DNA of 64,000 nucleotides from Oscillospiraceae bacterium. GTDB taxonomy: Bacteria > Bacillota > Clostridia > Oscillospirales > Ruminococcaceae. Of this stretch, positions 9,322-17,568 are shown in pieces. The stretch covers positions 558,001-622,000 of the forward strand of contig WRLY01000001.1 in the NCBI GenBank assembly GCA_009776305.1. Reading direction: 5' to 3'. Position 1 is the first letter of the stretch; each line of letters begins with the position of its first letter. Below the pieces are notes generated by a model, which was given only the letters and a program-made list of their open reading frames with translations, was not told the origin of the DNA and searched no databases. The translations under genes were made by a program, and so were the position numbers.

Positions 9322-9875
9322 TTTGTTTTACCTCTGTTTTTTGAGAAAGCAATAAGCGAGTAAGCCACGCCTAAAACAATCGCGCCAAGCGCAATTATAA
9401 CAGGAGAAATTCCCAAAAACGCAACCAAAACAAAAGCCGCTGAAGCCGCCGTCGCCGCTAAAATTCCATTAACCGTATTTTTCACGAGCCTGAAAACCGA
9501 AACCGTAATCAGCGCGCTGACGGCTATTCTGATTCCCGCGAAAGCGTTCTGCACTATTTCATAATGACTGAAATTCTCTAAAAAGACAGCTATAATTATG
9601 ATAATAACAGCGCCCGGAAAAACAACGCCCAATGTCGCGGCAACCGCCCCTAAGACGCCTTTTTGTTTCGCGCCGACAAAGGTAGCAGTATTAACGGCGA
9701 TAATGCCGGGCGTACACTGGGCGACGGCGTAATAATTCAGCAACTCTTCTTCTGTCGCCCACTTTTTTTGCCCGGCAATCACACGCGACATCATAGGCAA
9801 CATGGCGTAGCCGCCGCCGAAGGTGAATAAGCCGATTTTGAAGAAATTTATGAAGAGGGAGAATAGTATTTTCAT
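9318..9875 (-). CDS. Chromate transporter-type membrane protein, first half
   Basis: This is the upstream partner of the two-gene CHR transporter, 185 residues. FFKIGLFTFGGGYAMLPMMS and QCTPGIIAVNTATFVG mirror the motifs in the next gene, as expected for two half-size proteins. The ATG at 9875 is preferred because AAGGGGAACAAAA places a ribosome site at suitable distance; a TTG further upstream lies inside it. It follows rny on the same strand, but the hairpin at 9893-9926 separates the two. Confidence 0.87.
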   Translation of the reverse strand: MKILFSLFINFFKIGLFTFGGGYAMLPMMSRVIAGQKKWATEEELLNYYAVAQCTPGIIAVNTATFVGAKQKGVLGAVAATLGVVFPGAVIIIIIAVFLENFSHYEIVQNAFAGIRIAVSALITVSVFRLVKNTVNGILAATAASAAFVLVAFLGISPVIIALGAIVLGVAYSLIAFSKNRGKTK

Positions 9876-9892
9876 TTTTGTTCCCCTTTTCA

Positions 9893-9926
9893 AAAAGCGG
9901 AACGATATGGGTATCGTCCCGCTTTT
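9893..9926 (-). terminator. Rho-independent terminator after rny
   Basis: A 14-bp stem with one mismatch (AAAAGCGGaACGAT with its complement at 9913-9926) and a 6-nt loop lies 3 bp beyond the rny stop. Minus-strand T-residues follow, although the next gene's ribosome site begins immediately after. Confidence 0.75.
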
Positions 9927-9929
9927 GCT

Positions 9930-11528
9930 TTATTTGGCAAAATCAATTGTTCTGCTCTCCCTGATTAAATGTACCTTGATTTGTCCGGGATAGTCCATTT
10001 CGCCCTCTATGCGCTGTGCGATTTCACGCGCCAAGACCACCATTCCGTCGTCGTTGACGGTTTCCGGCTTAATCATAATCCTAACCTCGCGCCCCGCCTG
10101 AATAGCAAAGGATTTCTCAACTCCGTTATAGGACGTGCAGATTTCCTCTAATTTTTCAAGACGTTTAATATAGTTCTCGTAGTTTTCACTTCTCGCGCCG
10201 GGTCTTGCGGCACTTATAGCGTCAGCCGCCTGAACTATTGCGGCTATAACGGTCTTAACCTCTACGTCGCCGTGGTGAGCTTCAATCGCGTGTATGACTT
10301 CGGGGGTTTCCTTATACTTTTTGCAGACTTCCACGCCGATATGGACGTGAGAGCCATCTATTTCGTGGCTTAACGCCTTTCCTATGTCATGCAATAATCC
10401 CGCTCTGCGCGCTAAATTGGCGTCCACTCCGAGTTCTGCCGCCAAAATTCCTGAAAGGTGCGCCACCTCAATTGAGTGCGCCAATACATTTTGGCTGTAG
10501 GAAGTCCTGTAGTAAAGCCGTCCGAGCAATTTTACGATTTCATGGTTTACGCCGTTTACGTTGGTGTCAAGGATTGCGCGTTCGCCCTCCTGCTTGATTT
10601 TCATTTCAATTTCGTGTTTGGCTTTTTCGACCATTTCTTCTATGCGGGCAGGGTGAATCCTGCCGTCCTGAATAAGCCGTTCAAGCGAAATACGAGCGAT
10701 TTCACGCCTTACGCGGTCATGACTGGACAGGGTTATGGCTTCGGGGGTGTCGTCAATGATTAAGTCAACGCCGGTAAGCTGTTCAAGCGTCCTGATATTA
10801 CGCCCCTCACGCCCGATTATGCGCCCTTTCATCTCATCGCTCGGAAGCGGAACTACTGAAACCGCGATTTCCGAAACGGTCTCTGAGGCAAGTCTTGCGA
10901 TTGCTAAAGAAATGTACCCGCGCGCCTTCGCGTCGCATTCGTCCTTAACTTTTTGCTCATGCGCCAAAATCCGCACGGCTTTTTCATGGTCAAGCTCCCC
11001 GTCAAGAAGCGAAAGCAGGTGTTCTTTTGCCTGCTCGGTGGTAAAGCCGGATATTTGCTCTAATTTTTCGCGCTGGCTGACCTTCATTTGTTCAGCCGTT
11101 TCCAGTTTTTCGTCAAGCAATTTGTTTTTGTGAACCAACGACTCCTCAAGTTTCTCAATTTTGTCGTTTTTCTTTTCAATGCTCTCTTCTTTTTGTTGTA
11201 GTCTTCTTTCGGTTCGGTTTAACTCCGACCTGCGCTCTTTCAGCTCCCTTTCCGATTCCTGTTTTTGGCGGGCAATGTCTTTTTCCGCCTCTCCCCTGAG
11301 TTTATAGATTTCGTCTTTTGCTTCTACAAGCGCCGTTTTCTTTTTTGTTTCGGCTTTTTCATTAGCTTCATTGATAATACGCAGGGCTTCTTTTTCAGCC
11401 GATTCTACATGCGCCTCCGCGAACTTCTTGCGATGTTTTTCACCGACTTTGAACATGATAAAGCCTAAAATCGCGGCTCCTATGACAAAGCTCAGTAAGC
11501 ACAACAAGAACACTATCTGCCCGTTCAT
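9930..11528 (-). CDS. rny: Ribonuclease Y
   Basis: RNase Y is the membrane-anchored endonuclease that starts mRNA decay in many Firmicutes. The 532-residue protein has an N-terminal membrane helix (about residues 5-25), a long charged coiled coil (to about 200), a KH domain with [12 protein letters not shown], and an HD domain with [13 protein letters not shown] and LLHDIGKAL. The start at 11528 is chosen over ATG at 11537 because AGGAGG abuts the upstream ATG but lies 9 nt from this one. A RicT homologue, which directs RNase Y in B. subtilis, is encoded at 26.4 kb. Confidence 0.97.
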   Translation of the reverse strand: MNGQIVFLLCLLSFVIGAAILGFIMFKVGEKHRKKFAEAHVESAEKEALRIINEANEKAETKKKTALVEAKDEIYKLRGEAEKDIARQKQESERELKERRSELNRTERRLQQKEESIEKKNDKIEKLEESLVHKNKLLDEKLETAEQMKVSQREKLEQISGFTTEQAKEHLLSLLDGELDHEKAVRILAHEQKVKDECDAKARGYISLAIARLASETVSEIAVSVVPLPSDEMKGRIIGREGRNIRTLEQLTGVDLIIDDTPEAITLSSHDRVRREIARISLERLIQDGRIHPARIEEMVEKAKHEIEMKIKQEGERAILDTNVNGVNHEIVKLLGRLYYRTSYSQNVLAHSIEVAHLSGILAAELGVDANLARRAGLLHDIGKALSHEIDGSHVHIGVEVCKKYKETPEVIHAIEAHHGDVEVKTVIAAIVQAADAISAARPGARSENYENYIKRLEKLEEICTSYNGVEKSFAIQAGREVRIMIKPETVNDDGMVVLAREIAQRIEGEMDYPGQIKVHLIRESRTIDFAK

Positions 11529-11676
11529 TGGCAGCATCCTCCTTTATTGTATCCTCAAAGTCCGGTGATAATTAAATAATTATCGCCCGAACGGAAAAAA
11601 ATATTGATTTGCTTTATATTAAAAATTATCCATATTAACTAATTTTTCAGGTAATTTATACAAGCATATCATTATT

Positions 11677-11705
11677 ATTTTATAGTATAATTTTTCCGTT
11701 GTCAA
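11677..11705 (-). promoter_or_regulatory. Promoter of rny
   Basis: On the minus strand TTGACA (11705-11700), 17 nt and TAAAAT (11682-11677). The leader to the rny start would be about 140 nt and includes an AT-rich hairpin near 11562-11592 (GATAATT, loop, AATTATC). Confidence 0.6.
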
Positions 11706-11757
11706 GTGTTTTCGGTAATATTGACAAAATTTTTAACAAAAAGTAAAAACTAAACCC

Positions 11758-11786
11758 TTGACAAGTCATTTTTTTTGTGATAAAAT
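11758..11786 (+). promoter_or_regulatory. Promoter of the tRNA-Ser gene
   Basis: TTGACA (11758-11763), 17 nt and TAAAAT (11781-11786) end 18 bp before the first tRNA base. It is divergent from the rny promoter. Confidence 0.7.
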
Positions 11787-11804
11787 AAAATTTGCGCCGA
11801 CAAT

Positions 11805-11891
11805 GGGGAAGTACCCAAGCGGTGAAGGGGCTCCCCTGCTAAGGGAGTAGGTCGGTAAAACGGCGCGAGGGTTCAATTCCCTCCTTCCCCG
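11805..11891 (+). tRNA. tRNA-Ser, anticodon GCU
   Basis: The 87-nt sequence folds as a class II tRNA. The acceptor stem is GGGGAAG with CTTCCCC (11884-11890) and G as discriminator. The anticodon stem CTCCC/GGGAG encloses loop CTGCTAA, giving anticodon GCT for AGU/AGC serine codons. A long variable arm follows, then T-arm GAGGG-TTCAATT-CCCTC. No CCA is encoded; the following bases already belong to the tandem repeats. Confidence 0.95.
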
Positions 11892-12150
11892 GTCGAGAAC
11901 CTCGACACGTAATATTCTCACACGACTATAAGTTCGTTGAGAGTGGAGTGTCGGGGTTCGCATTTATAGAGCATCAAACTCCGGTCGAGAACCTCGACAC
12001 GTAATATTCTCACACGACTATAAGTTCGTTGAGAGTTGGAGTGTCGGGGTTCGCATTTATAGAGCATCAAACTCCGGTCGAGAGCCTCGACACGCAATAT
12101 TCTCACACGACTATAAGTTTGTTGAGCGTTAAGTGTCGGGGCTCGCATTT
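11892..12150 (+). repeat. Three ~92-bp tandem repeats directly after tRNA-Ser
   Basis: Units begin near 11891, 11983 and 12076 with GGTCGAG. The first two are nearly identical (one inserted T); the third is more diverged and shorter. Each starts with a small hairpin, GTCGAG-AAC-CTCGAC. The segment CCTCGACAC can pair with GTGTCGGGG about 45 bp later in the same unit, with TCTCACACGA facing TTCGTTGAGA inside, so each unit could fold as a branched RNA. Units are spaced too closely and are too large for CRISPR. No function is known to me. Confidence 0.85.
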
Positions 12151-12184
12151 GGATTGTGGCAGTCTGTCCGCAAACGCGGTAATA

Positions 12185-12219
12185 AATCCCCGCCACTTTG
12201 TTGAAAAGCGACGGGGATT
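12185..12219 (-). terminator. Terminator-like hairpin after the 12.2 kb membrane-protein gene
   Basis: AATCCCCG (12185-12192) and CGGGGATT (12212-12219) form a perfect 8-bp stem. On the minus strand TTATTA follows, a weak T-run. It could also end transcription coming through the repeats on the plus strand. Confidence 0.55.
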
Positions 12220-12227
12220 CTCATTTA

Positions 12228-13034
12228 TTATTCTCGGGGTGTTTCCCCCGCCCTCTCCGGAATAAAATGCTCCGAAAATTTAAACTTCTCCCTGTTCTTA
12301 ACATAAAAGAACCCCAAAACCGAAAACACAACCGCACCTATGAAGTTCACAAAAAGGTCTTTCATGGTGTCGTAGATTCCAATGTCTAAATAGCCGCCCT
12401 CGATTGCCGTCAGCACATTGCCGTCGGCGTCGTACAGTACCGTCTCGGCGATGTCCTTGATGATTACGGCATTGTTGTCCTGCAAAGGGTCAAGGTACAC
12501 GGTCGATATGGTGGTTACAAGGGTGTCTTTTTGGGTATCCAAAAGAAAAAGCCTGTCAAGACTATGCTCTAAAAATTCCCAACATACGCCCACCGTCATG
12601 CTGAAACAAAACGCGACTAATGATATGTATAACGGCGAAAGCTTTATGCTTTTGCTGTTTTTGTTTAACAGGTCAACCAATGCAAAACCTATTCCCGCGC
12701 ACAGAAAACCGTTGATTGTATGCAACATAGTGTCCCAATGGGGAATATTACCGTAAAAATTATAGATTTCGCCTAAAATTTGTGCGGAAAATATAAATAA
12801 AAATATTATTATTTCAAGCGTATTGGGCAGAGCTATTTTTAAGATTTTCGGCAAAAAGACAGGAATTACAAGCAAAACTAAAGCAAAAAGGCATAAAAAT
12901 GTTCCGTGGAAGTTCCCCCGAATCGCCTGCATAACGGCACAGACGATAATCAGCGCCCGAAGAATTACAAATACCGTTACGCTACTTCTTTTGCTTTTTT
13001 TAAACTCCTGCATGGTTTGTTTGAATTTTGTCAT
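12228..13034 (-). CDS. Multi-pass membrane protein, YjdF/DUF2238-like
   Basis: This 268-residue protein has about six hydrophobic segments. The motif HWDTMLHTINGFLCAGIGFA (about residues 100-119) and a later VCWEFLEHSLDR resemble the YjdF/DUF2238 group of uncharacterised integral membrane proteins. A hydrophilic stretch near residues 170-215 precedes the last helix. The ATG at 13034 is chosen because GGGGA lies 8 nt upstream. It has its own promoter and appears monocistronic. The function is unknown. Confidence 0.72.
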   Translation of the reverse strand: MTKFKQTMQEFKKSKRSSVTVFVILRALIIVCAVMQAIRGNFHGTFLCLFALVLLVIPVFLPKILKIALPNTLEIIIFLFIFSAQILGEIYNFYGNIPHWDTMLHTINGFLCAGIGFALVDLLNKNSKSIKLSPLYISLVAFCFSMTVGVCWEFLEHSLDRLFLLDTQKDTLVTTISTVYLDPLQDNNAVIIKDIAETVLYDADGNVLTAIEGGYLDIGIYDTMKDLFVNFIGAVVFSVLGFFYVKNREKFKFSEHFIPERAGETPRE

Positions 13035-13074
13035 TTTCAAATCCCCTATCGTTGTTTTTTTATTTCATATTAAA

Positions 13075-13103
13075 ACTATATCATACTTAGATATTCATGT
13101 CAA
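13075..13103 (-). promoter_or_regulatory. Promoter of the YjdF-like gene
   Basis: Minus-strand TTGACA (13103-13098), 17 nt and TATAGT (13080-13075). The -35 box touches the stop of the upstream amidase gene. Confidence 0.7.
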
Positions 13104-13104
13104 A

Positions 13105-14799
13105 TTACTTTATATTTAGAGAATCCTTGTTTTTCCAAAACAGTGCCGCGCCCCCGAAAAACATAAATAAAATTATGATTATAAATATTTTAACCCCTCT
13201 GCCGAAATCGTCGTAACCGGACGCAGGCGGCAATTCAGCCTCCTGCTCGCCCTGTCCGCCAATCGCGGGAACGGCGGGTTCTTCCTCCGGCTCGGTCTCA
13301 AAATTCGGCTCAGGCTCTTCAATTTCCCGGAAATCGTGAATAATTCCGCTGATTTCAGCCGTTTGTGTAAGATATAACTCTATTGATTTCCCCAAAGCCT
13401 CCCCCATAAGGTCAAGATAGCCTGTTTCAAGCAACCGCTCATAATCCTCGGGGTTGCACATAAACCCCATTTCAAACAGCATAGACGGCGCAGCGGTATA
13501 GCGCGCCATAGCAAAATTCTGACGTTTTGGTGCTCGGTAATGATTGCCCGTTTCGGAGGCTATAAGCCTAATCATATCGTCGGCGGCTTTTTCGGACAAG
13601 TCTAAGGTGTAAAACATCAGCGGACCGTCATCAGAGGAAAAATCAGAACTAAGCGGCATAGAATTAGTATGCACGCAGACCGATATATCGAACCTGTTTC
13701 CCCTGTCGAAATGAGCAATCCGCTCCATGATATTTATATACTCGTCATATTCTCTTATGAAAGTGACCTCAACCCCGAGCTGTTCCAAATAATCCCGTGC
13801 CACCCCCGCCACATAAAGGTTAAAATCCTTTTCCATAGGACCAAATTCGCCGGGAGGTCCGAGTGCACCCGGGTCTGTCCCGCCGTGTCCCGCGTCAAGT
13901 AAAACCGCCGCTTCCGACAATGACGTAGCCGCGTACCTGAACTCGACCTCCATAACGCCGTCATAAAATCCTACGGCATAGCCTACAGGCGGTTTTTCAA
14001 AGGTGAAACTGTAAATCGACAATTCGTATGAGGCGGTTTTTTTAATTTGCTTTATATAACCGTCGTCAAACGAATACAGCCCTGTCCATGAGTCGGTTTG
14101 GTCATTTGCGTAAAGACTCAAAAGGGCTTTTTCACCCTCAAGCTCGAGGCTGTAAAGCGGATTGTCGCTGACATTAAACAACACCGAAACGCCGTTATCG
14201 GTCTTTTGTGTTCTCCCCTCCGTTACCGTAATTTCGGGGACGGCTCGGTCTAACATATATACGTCTTTTTTGAAAATGCAGGTCTCGTCCTCTATCACAT
14301 AGAATTCGCCCCGCTCGGCTATTATTTTAACTATAGTCCCGCGGGCAAGCGGCGTACGCATTTTCAAGTCGTCGTCAAAATCGGCAAAACGGGAAATGTT
14401 ATCATTTTCAACCGCGCCGTAAATCGGGACTTCAAAATATATAGTTACAGGCGGTAGATAAGGCTCGGGAGGTTCTTGTATTACAGTTATGGTTTCCTCG
14501 TTTTCTCCGTTTGTGAAGATAAAAACATTTTTCCCTGATTCAAGCTCGGCATACAGCGTGAAAAAGCCGTTTAGTGTAGTTTTAACCTCTTCCCCGTTTA
14601 TGTATAAAGGGAAATCAGGGTCAGACGCGCCTAAAATACTGATATTAGCAGACGAAGTAACCCGACCGTTCTCGCCCGGTTGGGTAATAATCAGCAGACC
14701 CGCGTTTTGATATGTGACGCTTTCTCTTACCGAATCGCTTGCTGCTACTGTAAAGCTAAATAAAAACACAAGTATTGTTAAAATTAAAAACTTTTTCAT
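13105..14799 (-). CDS. Membrane-anchored N-acetylmuramoyl-L-alanine amidase (Amidase_3)
   Basis: The 564-residue protein would cut the amide bond between muramic acid and the stem peptide outside the membrane. It starts with a signal peptide (MKKFLILTILVFLFSFTVAA), then about 250 residues of beta-rich modules. An Amidase_3 domain follows (about residues 305-490) with LLDAGHGGTDPGALG, VCVHTNSMP and MLFEMGFMCNPED, which supply the zinc ligands and catalytic glutamate. A Pro/Glu-rich linker and a C-terminal helix (IFIIIILFMFFGGAALFW) then anchor it. The start at 14799 is set by the signal peptide. The C-terminal anchor distinguishes it from soluble CwlC/LytC types. Confidence 0.9.
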   Translation of the reverse strand: MKKFLILTILVFLFSFTVAASDSVRESVTYQNAGLLIITQPGENGRVTSSANISILGASDPDFPLYINGEEVKTTLNGFFTLYAELESGKNVFIFTNGENEETITVIQEPPEPYLPPVTIYFEVPIYGAVENDNISRFADFDDDLKMRTPLARGTIVKIIAERGEFYVIEDETCIFKKDVYMLDRAVPEITVTEGRTQKTDNGVSVLFNVSDNPLYSLELEGEKALLSLYANDQTDSWTGLYSFDDGYIKQIKKTASYELSIYSFTFEKPPVGYAVGFYDGVMEVEFRYAATSLSEAAVLLDAGHGGTDPGALGPPGEFGPMEKDFNLYVAGVARDYLEQLGVEVTFIREYDEYINIMERIAHFDRGNRFDISVCVHTNSMPLSSDFSSDDGPLMFYTLDLSEKAADDMIRLIASETGNHYRAPKRQNFAMARYTAAPSMLFEMGFMCNPEDYERLLETGYLDLMGEALGKSIELYLTQTAEISGIIHDFREIEEPEPNFETEPEEEPAVPAIGGQGEQEAELPPASGYDDFGRGVKIFIIIILFMFFGGAALFWKNKDSLNIK

Positions 14800-14971
14800 A
14801 AATTTTATTGTAACACAAATCACGGAAATTTTCAACAAATACGAAAATTTAAAAAAGAGAAAAATTTTCCAATATGACATACTGTTGTCCGATTGCCCAC
14901 TGTATAATAAAATTAGAATCTGTATTCAATACTGATTTTGAACAGGCTCTAATATTAATAAGGAGAAAAAC

Positions 14972-15250
14972 ATGAAAGATTTCAAAAATGTGAAGTTTTG
15001 CCAAAGCTGTATGATGCCAATGCAAAATGATGAAGAGTGGGGTACGGAAAAAGACGGCGTAAAAAGTGCGGATTACTGCAAATATTGTTATGAGAACGGC
15101 GAATTCAAAGAGGATACCACAATGGAAAAAATGGTTGAGTTCTGTATACCGTATGCCATTAAAGGGGGAGCGTTCAAAACCGAGGCTGAGGCAAGAAAAG
15201 ATATGTTGGTCAGCTATAAGACGCTGAAAAGGTGGGCGGCGAATAATTAA
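14972..15250 (+). CDS. Small zinc-ribbon protein
   Basis: This 92-residue protein has two CxxC pairs, CQSCMMPM near residues 10-13 and YCKYCYENG near 36-39, spaced like the putative zinc-ribbon domain PF12674 that occurs alone or beside AraC-type regulators. AAGGAG precedes the ATG. The rest is helical with no enzyme motif. It is read toward the MFS transporter gene, and the 38-bp palindrome after it could end its transcript. The function is unknown. Confidence 0.75.
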   Translation: MKDFKNVKFCQSCMMPMQNDEEWGTEKDGVKSADYCKYCYENGEFKEDTTMEKMVEFCIPYAIKGGAFKTEAEARKDMLVSYKTLKRWAANN

Positions 15251-15264
15251 GCCCCTGCAATTAC

Positions 15265-15307
15265 TTGACAAAATCCGCAATTTATTGTACAATAAATTGC
15301 GGATTTT
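15265..15307 (+). promoter_or_regulatory. Consensus promoter embedded in a perfect 38-bp palindrome
   Basis: TTGACA (15265-15270), 17 nt and TACAAT (15288-15293) form a strong promoter for the transporter gene. The sequence from 15270 to 15307 is a perfect palindrome with two 19-base arms and no spacer. It covers the spacer, the -10 box and the expected start site. This is the geometry of a repressor operator. As RNA it could also act as a terminator for the zinc-ribbon gene. Confidence 0.75.
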
Positions 15308-15339
15308 AATATTTATCGAATTTGGGGAGGACGCCATAT

Positions 15340-16623
15340 ATGGGGGCAATCACACAAAACAAGCAAGGCTTAAAGACGCTTATAGCAGGCACGGTTTTGC
15401 AGCTTTTTCTCGGGATAATCTATGTTTGGAGCGTTTTTAAAAATCCTGTCAGCCTTTATTACGGCTGGGAGCCTTCCGACGTAGGGCTTACCGCCTCGTT
15501 TATGCTCTGCTTTTTTGTTATAGGAATTTTGTCGGGCGGGAAACTGCAAATGAAAATCGGCGTAAAATTTACGGCGTTAATCGGCGGACTTATGGTGGCG
15601 GTGGGTATGCTTGCGACTGCGCTTATTCCTCAAGGAGAATTGCTCGGTTTTATTGACCCCGAAACCCCATTCAGTAGCTATTTGGAGGTTACCCTTGTTC
15701 CCATAGTTCCTGTATTTCTTATATACATATTCTACGGCATAATCGGTGGATTTGGCGTGGGAATGGGCTATAACGCCGCCATTTCCACCGCGCAAAAGTG
15801 GTTTCCCCAAAACAGGGGCCTTGCTACAGGCATATCTGTCTGCGCTTTCGGAGCGTCAACTGTAGTGTTTGCGCCTGTCGTGGAGTTGCTGAATGGTAAA
15901 TTTGAGGTTAATGTCACGCTGATGATTTTGTCGGGGGTTTTCGCGGCGGCGACTCTCTTGCTTTTCAGCTTTATAAAAGCCCCTGTTGACCTACCTGCGC
16001 CTGCAATAAAAGCAGGAGAATTACCGCCGGCGGCTCGGCGGCAGTACACAACGTTTGAAATGCTCGGCAGTCCGCGCTTTTACCTTATTGCACTGTCTTT
16101 AATGCTCGGGACTTCGGTGTTTTTTATAATTAACCCCGACCTTTACGATTTGGCGAAAGACAGGGGGCTTGAATCTTTCGCGACCTATCTCGTAATGTTC
16201 ACGGGAATAGCCAACGCGGCGGGCAGGCTCGGCGCTCCGCTCATGTCGGATAAAATAGGCAGAGAACAGGCGGATATTATTATTCTCACGGCGACAGCCT
16301 TGGGCGCGTTCGGACTTTGTTTCGCGCAAGGAGGGCTGTTGGTTGCTATAATCGCCGTGGTCGCGTTCTGTTTTGGGGGCTATTCGGGGCTTTATCCCGT
16401 GCTTACATCCGAAAACTTCGGAATCAAAAACATCGGCTCTAACTACGGCGCGGTAATGGTAGGATTTATGATTTCGGCGTTATTATTCCCTGTTGTGATT
16501 AATAAAATAGAAGAGCAAATCCTGCGATTTATAACCCTTGGCTGTCTTGCTGTAATCGGCGCGATTTTGGTGGTGGTTTTAAAGATTGTAAATTCTAAAA
16601 AAGTAAAAGATAATAAAATTTAA
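15340..16623 (+). CDS. MFS transporter, oxalate/formate antiporter (OFA) type
   Basis: This 427-residue protein has about twelve hydrophobic segments. GTVLQLFLGIIYVWSVFKNP at the N-terminus, GFGVGMGYNAAISTAQKWFP and the following QNRGLATGISVCAFG are typical of the OFA subfamily of major facilitator transporters, which includes OxlT. The substrate is probably a small carboxylate but is not shown by sequence. The start at 15340 is chosen because GGGGAGG lies 9 nt upstream; a TTG at 15322 lies before that site. It is controlled by the palindromic promoter directly upstream. Confidence 0.88.
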   Translation: MGAITQNKQGLKTLIAGTVLQLFLGIIYVWSVFKNPVSLYYGWEPSDVGLTASFMLCFFVIGILSGGKLQMKIGVKFTALIGGLMVAVGMLATALIPQGELLGFIDPETPFSSYLEVTLVPIVPVFLIYIFYGIIGGFGVGMGYNAAISTAQKWFPQNRGLATGISVCAFGASTVVFAPVVELLNGKFEVNVTLMILSGVFAAATLLLFSFIKAPVDLPAPAIKAGELPPAARRQYTTFEMLGSPRFYLIALSLMLGTSVFFIINPDLYDLAKDRGLESFATYLVMFTGIANAAGRLGAPLMSDKIGREQADIIILTATALGAFGLCFAQGGLLVAIIAVVAFCFGGYSGLYPVLTSENFGIKNIGSNYGAVMVGFMISALLFPVVINKIEEQILRFITLGCLAVIGAILVVVLKIVNSKKVKDNKI

Positions 16624-16695
16624 GCAGTTTATGCGACGGGCGTGCGGAATCTGCTCGGCGTTTCGGAAAACGCTCCCCAACAACATCGTTATAAG

Positions 16696-17523
16696 TTATT
16701 TCCCTACAACATCAATAATCACCAGTTCAGGTCGGTTAAACACCCTCGGAATCCCTCTTGTGCTTTTACTTAATCCTCTGCTTACTACCATTTTGCAGGG
16801 GATTTTGGTTTTGGGGTTACCGCCAACCTCATAAAGCCCGCCGGTGTATTTCGGGAAAAAACCTTGATTAACGGCGTAAATGCCATTTACAACATGTGGG
16901 ATTACAATCTGTCCGCCGTGCGCGTGTCCCGTCAGAATCAGGTCAGGATTCAACCTTTTGTACAAATTAACCTTTTCGGGGCGATGCGCCAAAAAAATTG
17001 TAAATAAATCATACTCAATGTTCTGGGCGCAGTTTTGAAGCTGTTTTTTGAACCTCTCACCGCCAATCACAGCGTCGTCAACCCCCGCTATGTTGATTTT
17101 ATTTTCTCCGAGTCTTACTTTTCTGTTTACGCCTTCCAAAACTTCAGCGCCAAGCTCGCGGAAAAACCGCTTTATTTCGTTGATTTCGCCGCTTTTGTAT
17201 TCATGATTACCCGTTACATAGAACTTTGGGTATTCCGAAAGCCTGCGAAGTAAAATTTTTGTATTGGCATGGGGAATAATATGGTCGGCAATATCGCCCG
17301 CCATCAAAATCGCATCGGGGTTTTGCGCCTTTACGGCGCGGACAAGCTTTTCCTGCGGCTCGTGTTTACTGCCATGATTAAAACTGTGCAAGTCTGAAAG
17401 CACGGCAAGCCTGATTTTTCCTTTAATTTTACCGGATTTTATTTTGTATTTGACCACATTGAGTTTTCGCCCGCGTAAAATCGTAATAAAAATGATGATT
17501 AAAAATATAAGAATTTTTTTCAT
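16696..17523 (-). CDS. Membrane-associated metallophosphoesterase (YaeI-like)
   Basis: This 275-residue calcineurin-type phosphoesterase has one N-terminal membrane helix. Metal-binding motifs are visible in order: LSDLHSFNHG, AGDIADH, GNHEY and GHAHGGQ. The build matches the YaeI/YkuE group, which act on lipid-linked or other phosphodiesters; the substrate here is unknown. It is divergent from the cardiolipin synthase gene with only about 45 bp between, which hints at joint control and perhaps a membrane-lipid role. ATG at 17529 is an alternative start; neither has a good ribosome site. Confidence 0.87.
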   Translation of the reverse strand: MKKILIFLIIIFITILRGRKLNVVKYKIKSGKIKGKIRLAVLSDLHSFNHGSKHEPQEKLVRAVKAQNPDAILMAGDIADHIIPHANTKILLRRLSEYPKFYVTGNHEYKSGEINEIKRFFRELGAEVLEGVNRKVRLGENKINIAGVDDAVIGGERFKKQLQNCAQNIEYDLFTIFLAHRPEKVNLYKRLNPDLILTGHAHGGQIVIPHVVNGIYAVNQGFFPKYTGGLYEVGGNPKTKIPCKMVVSRGLSKSTRGIPRVFNRPELVIIDVVGK

Positions 17524-17568
17524 AAACATATTATAGATATTTCGCGTTTTTTCGGAAAATATACAAGT

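Noticed and set aside
11892-12150. Possible CRISPR array
   Set aside because: Only three units of ~92 bp, contiguous with no spacers, and no cas genes nearby.
11918-12196. Minus-strand reading frames across the post-tRNA repeats, encoding repeated YSRVRILRVE-like peptides
   Set aside because: They arise from the tandem DNA repeats, have no ribosome site and no plausible protein composition.
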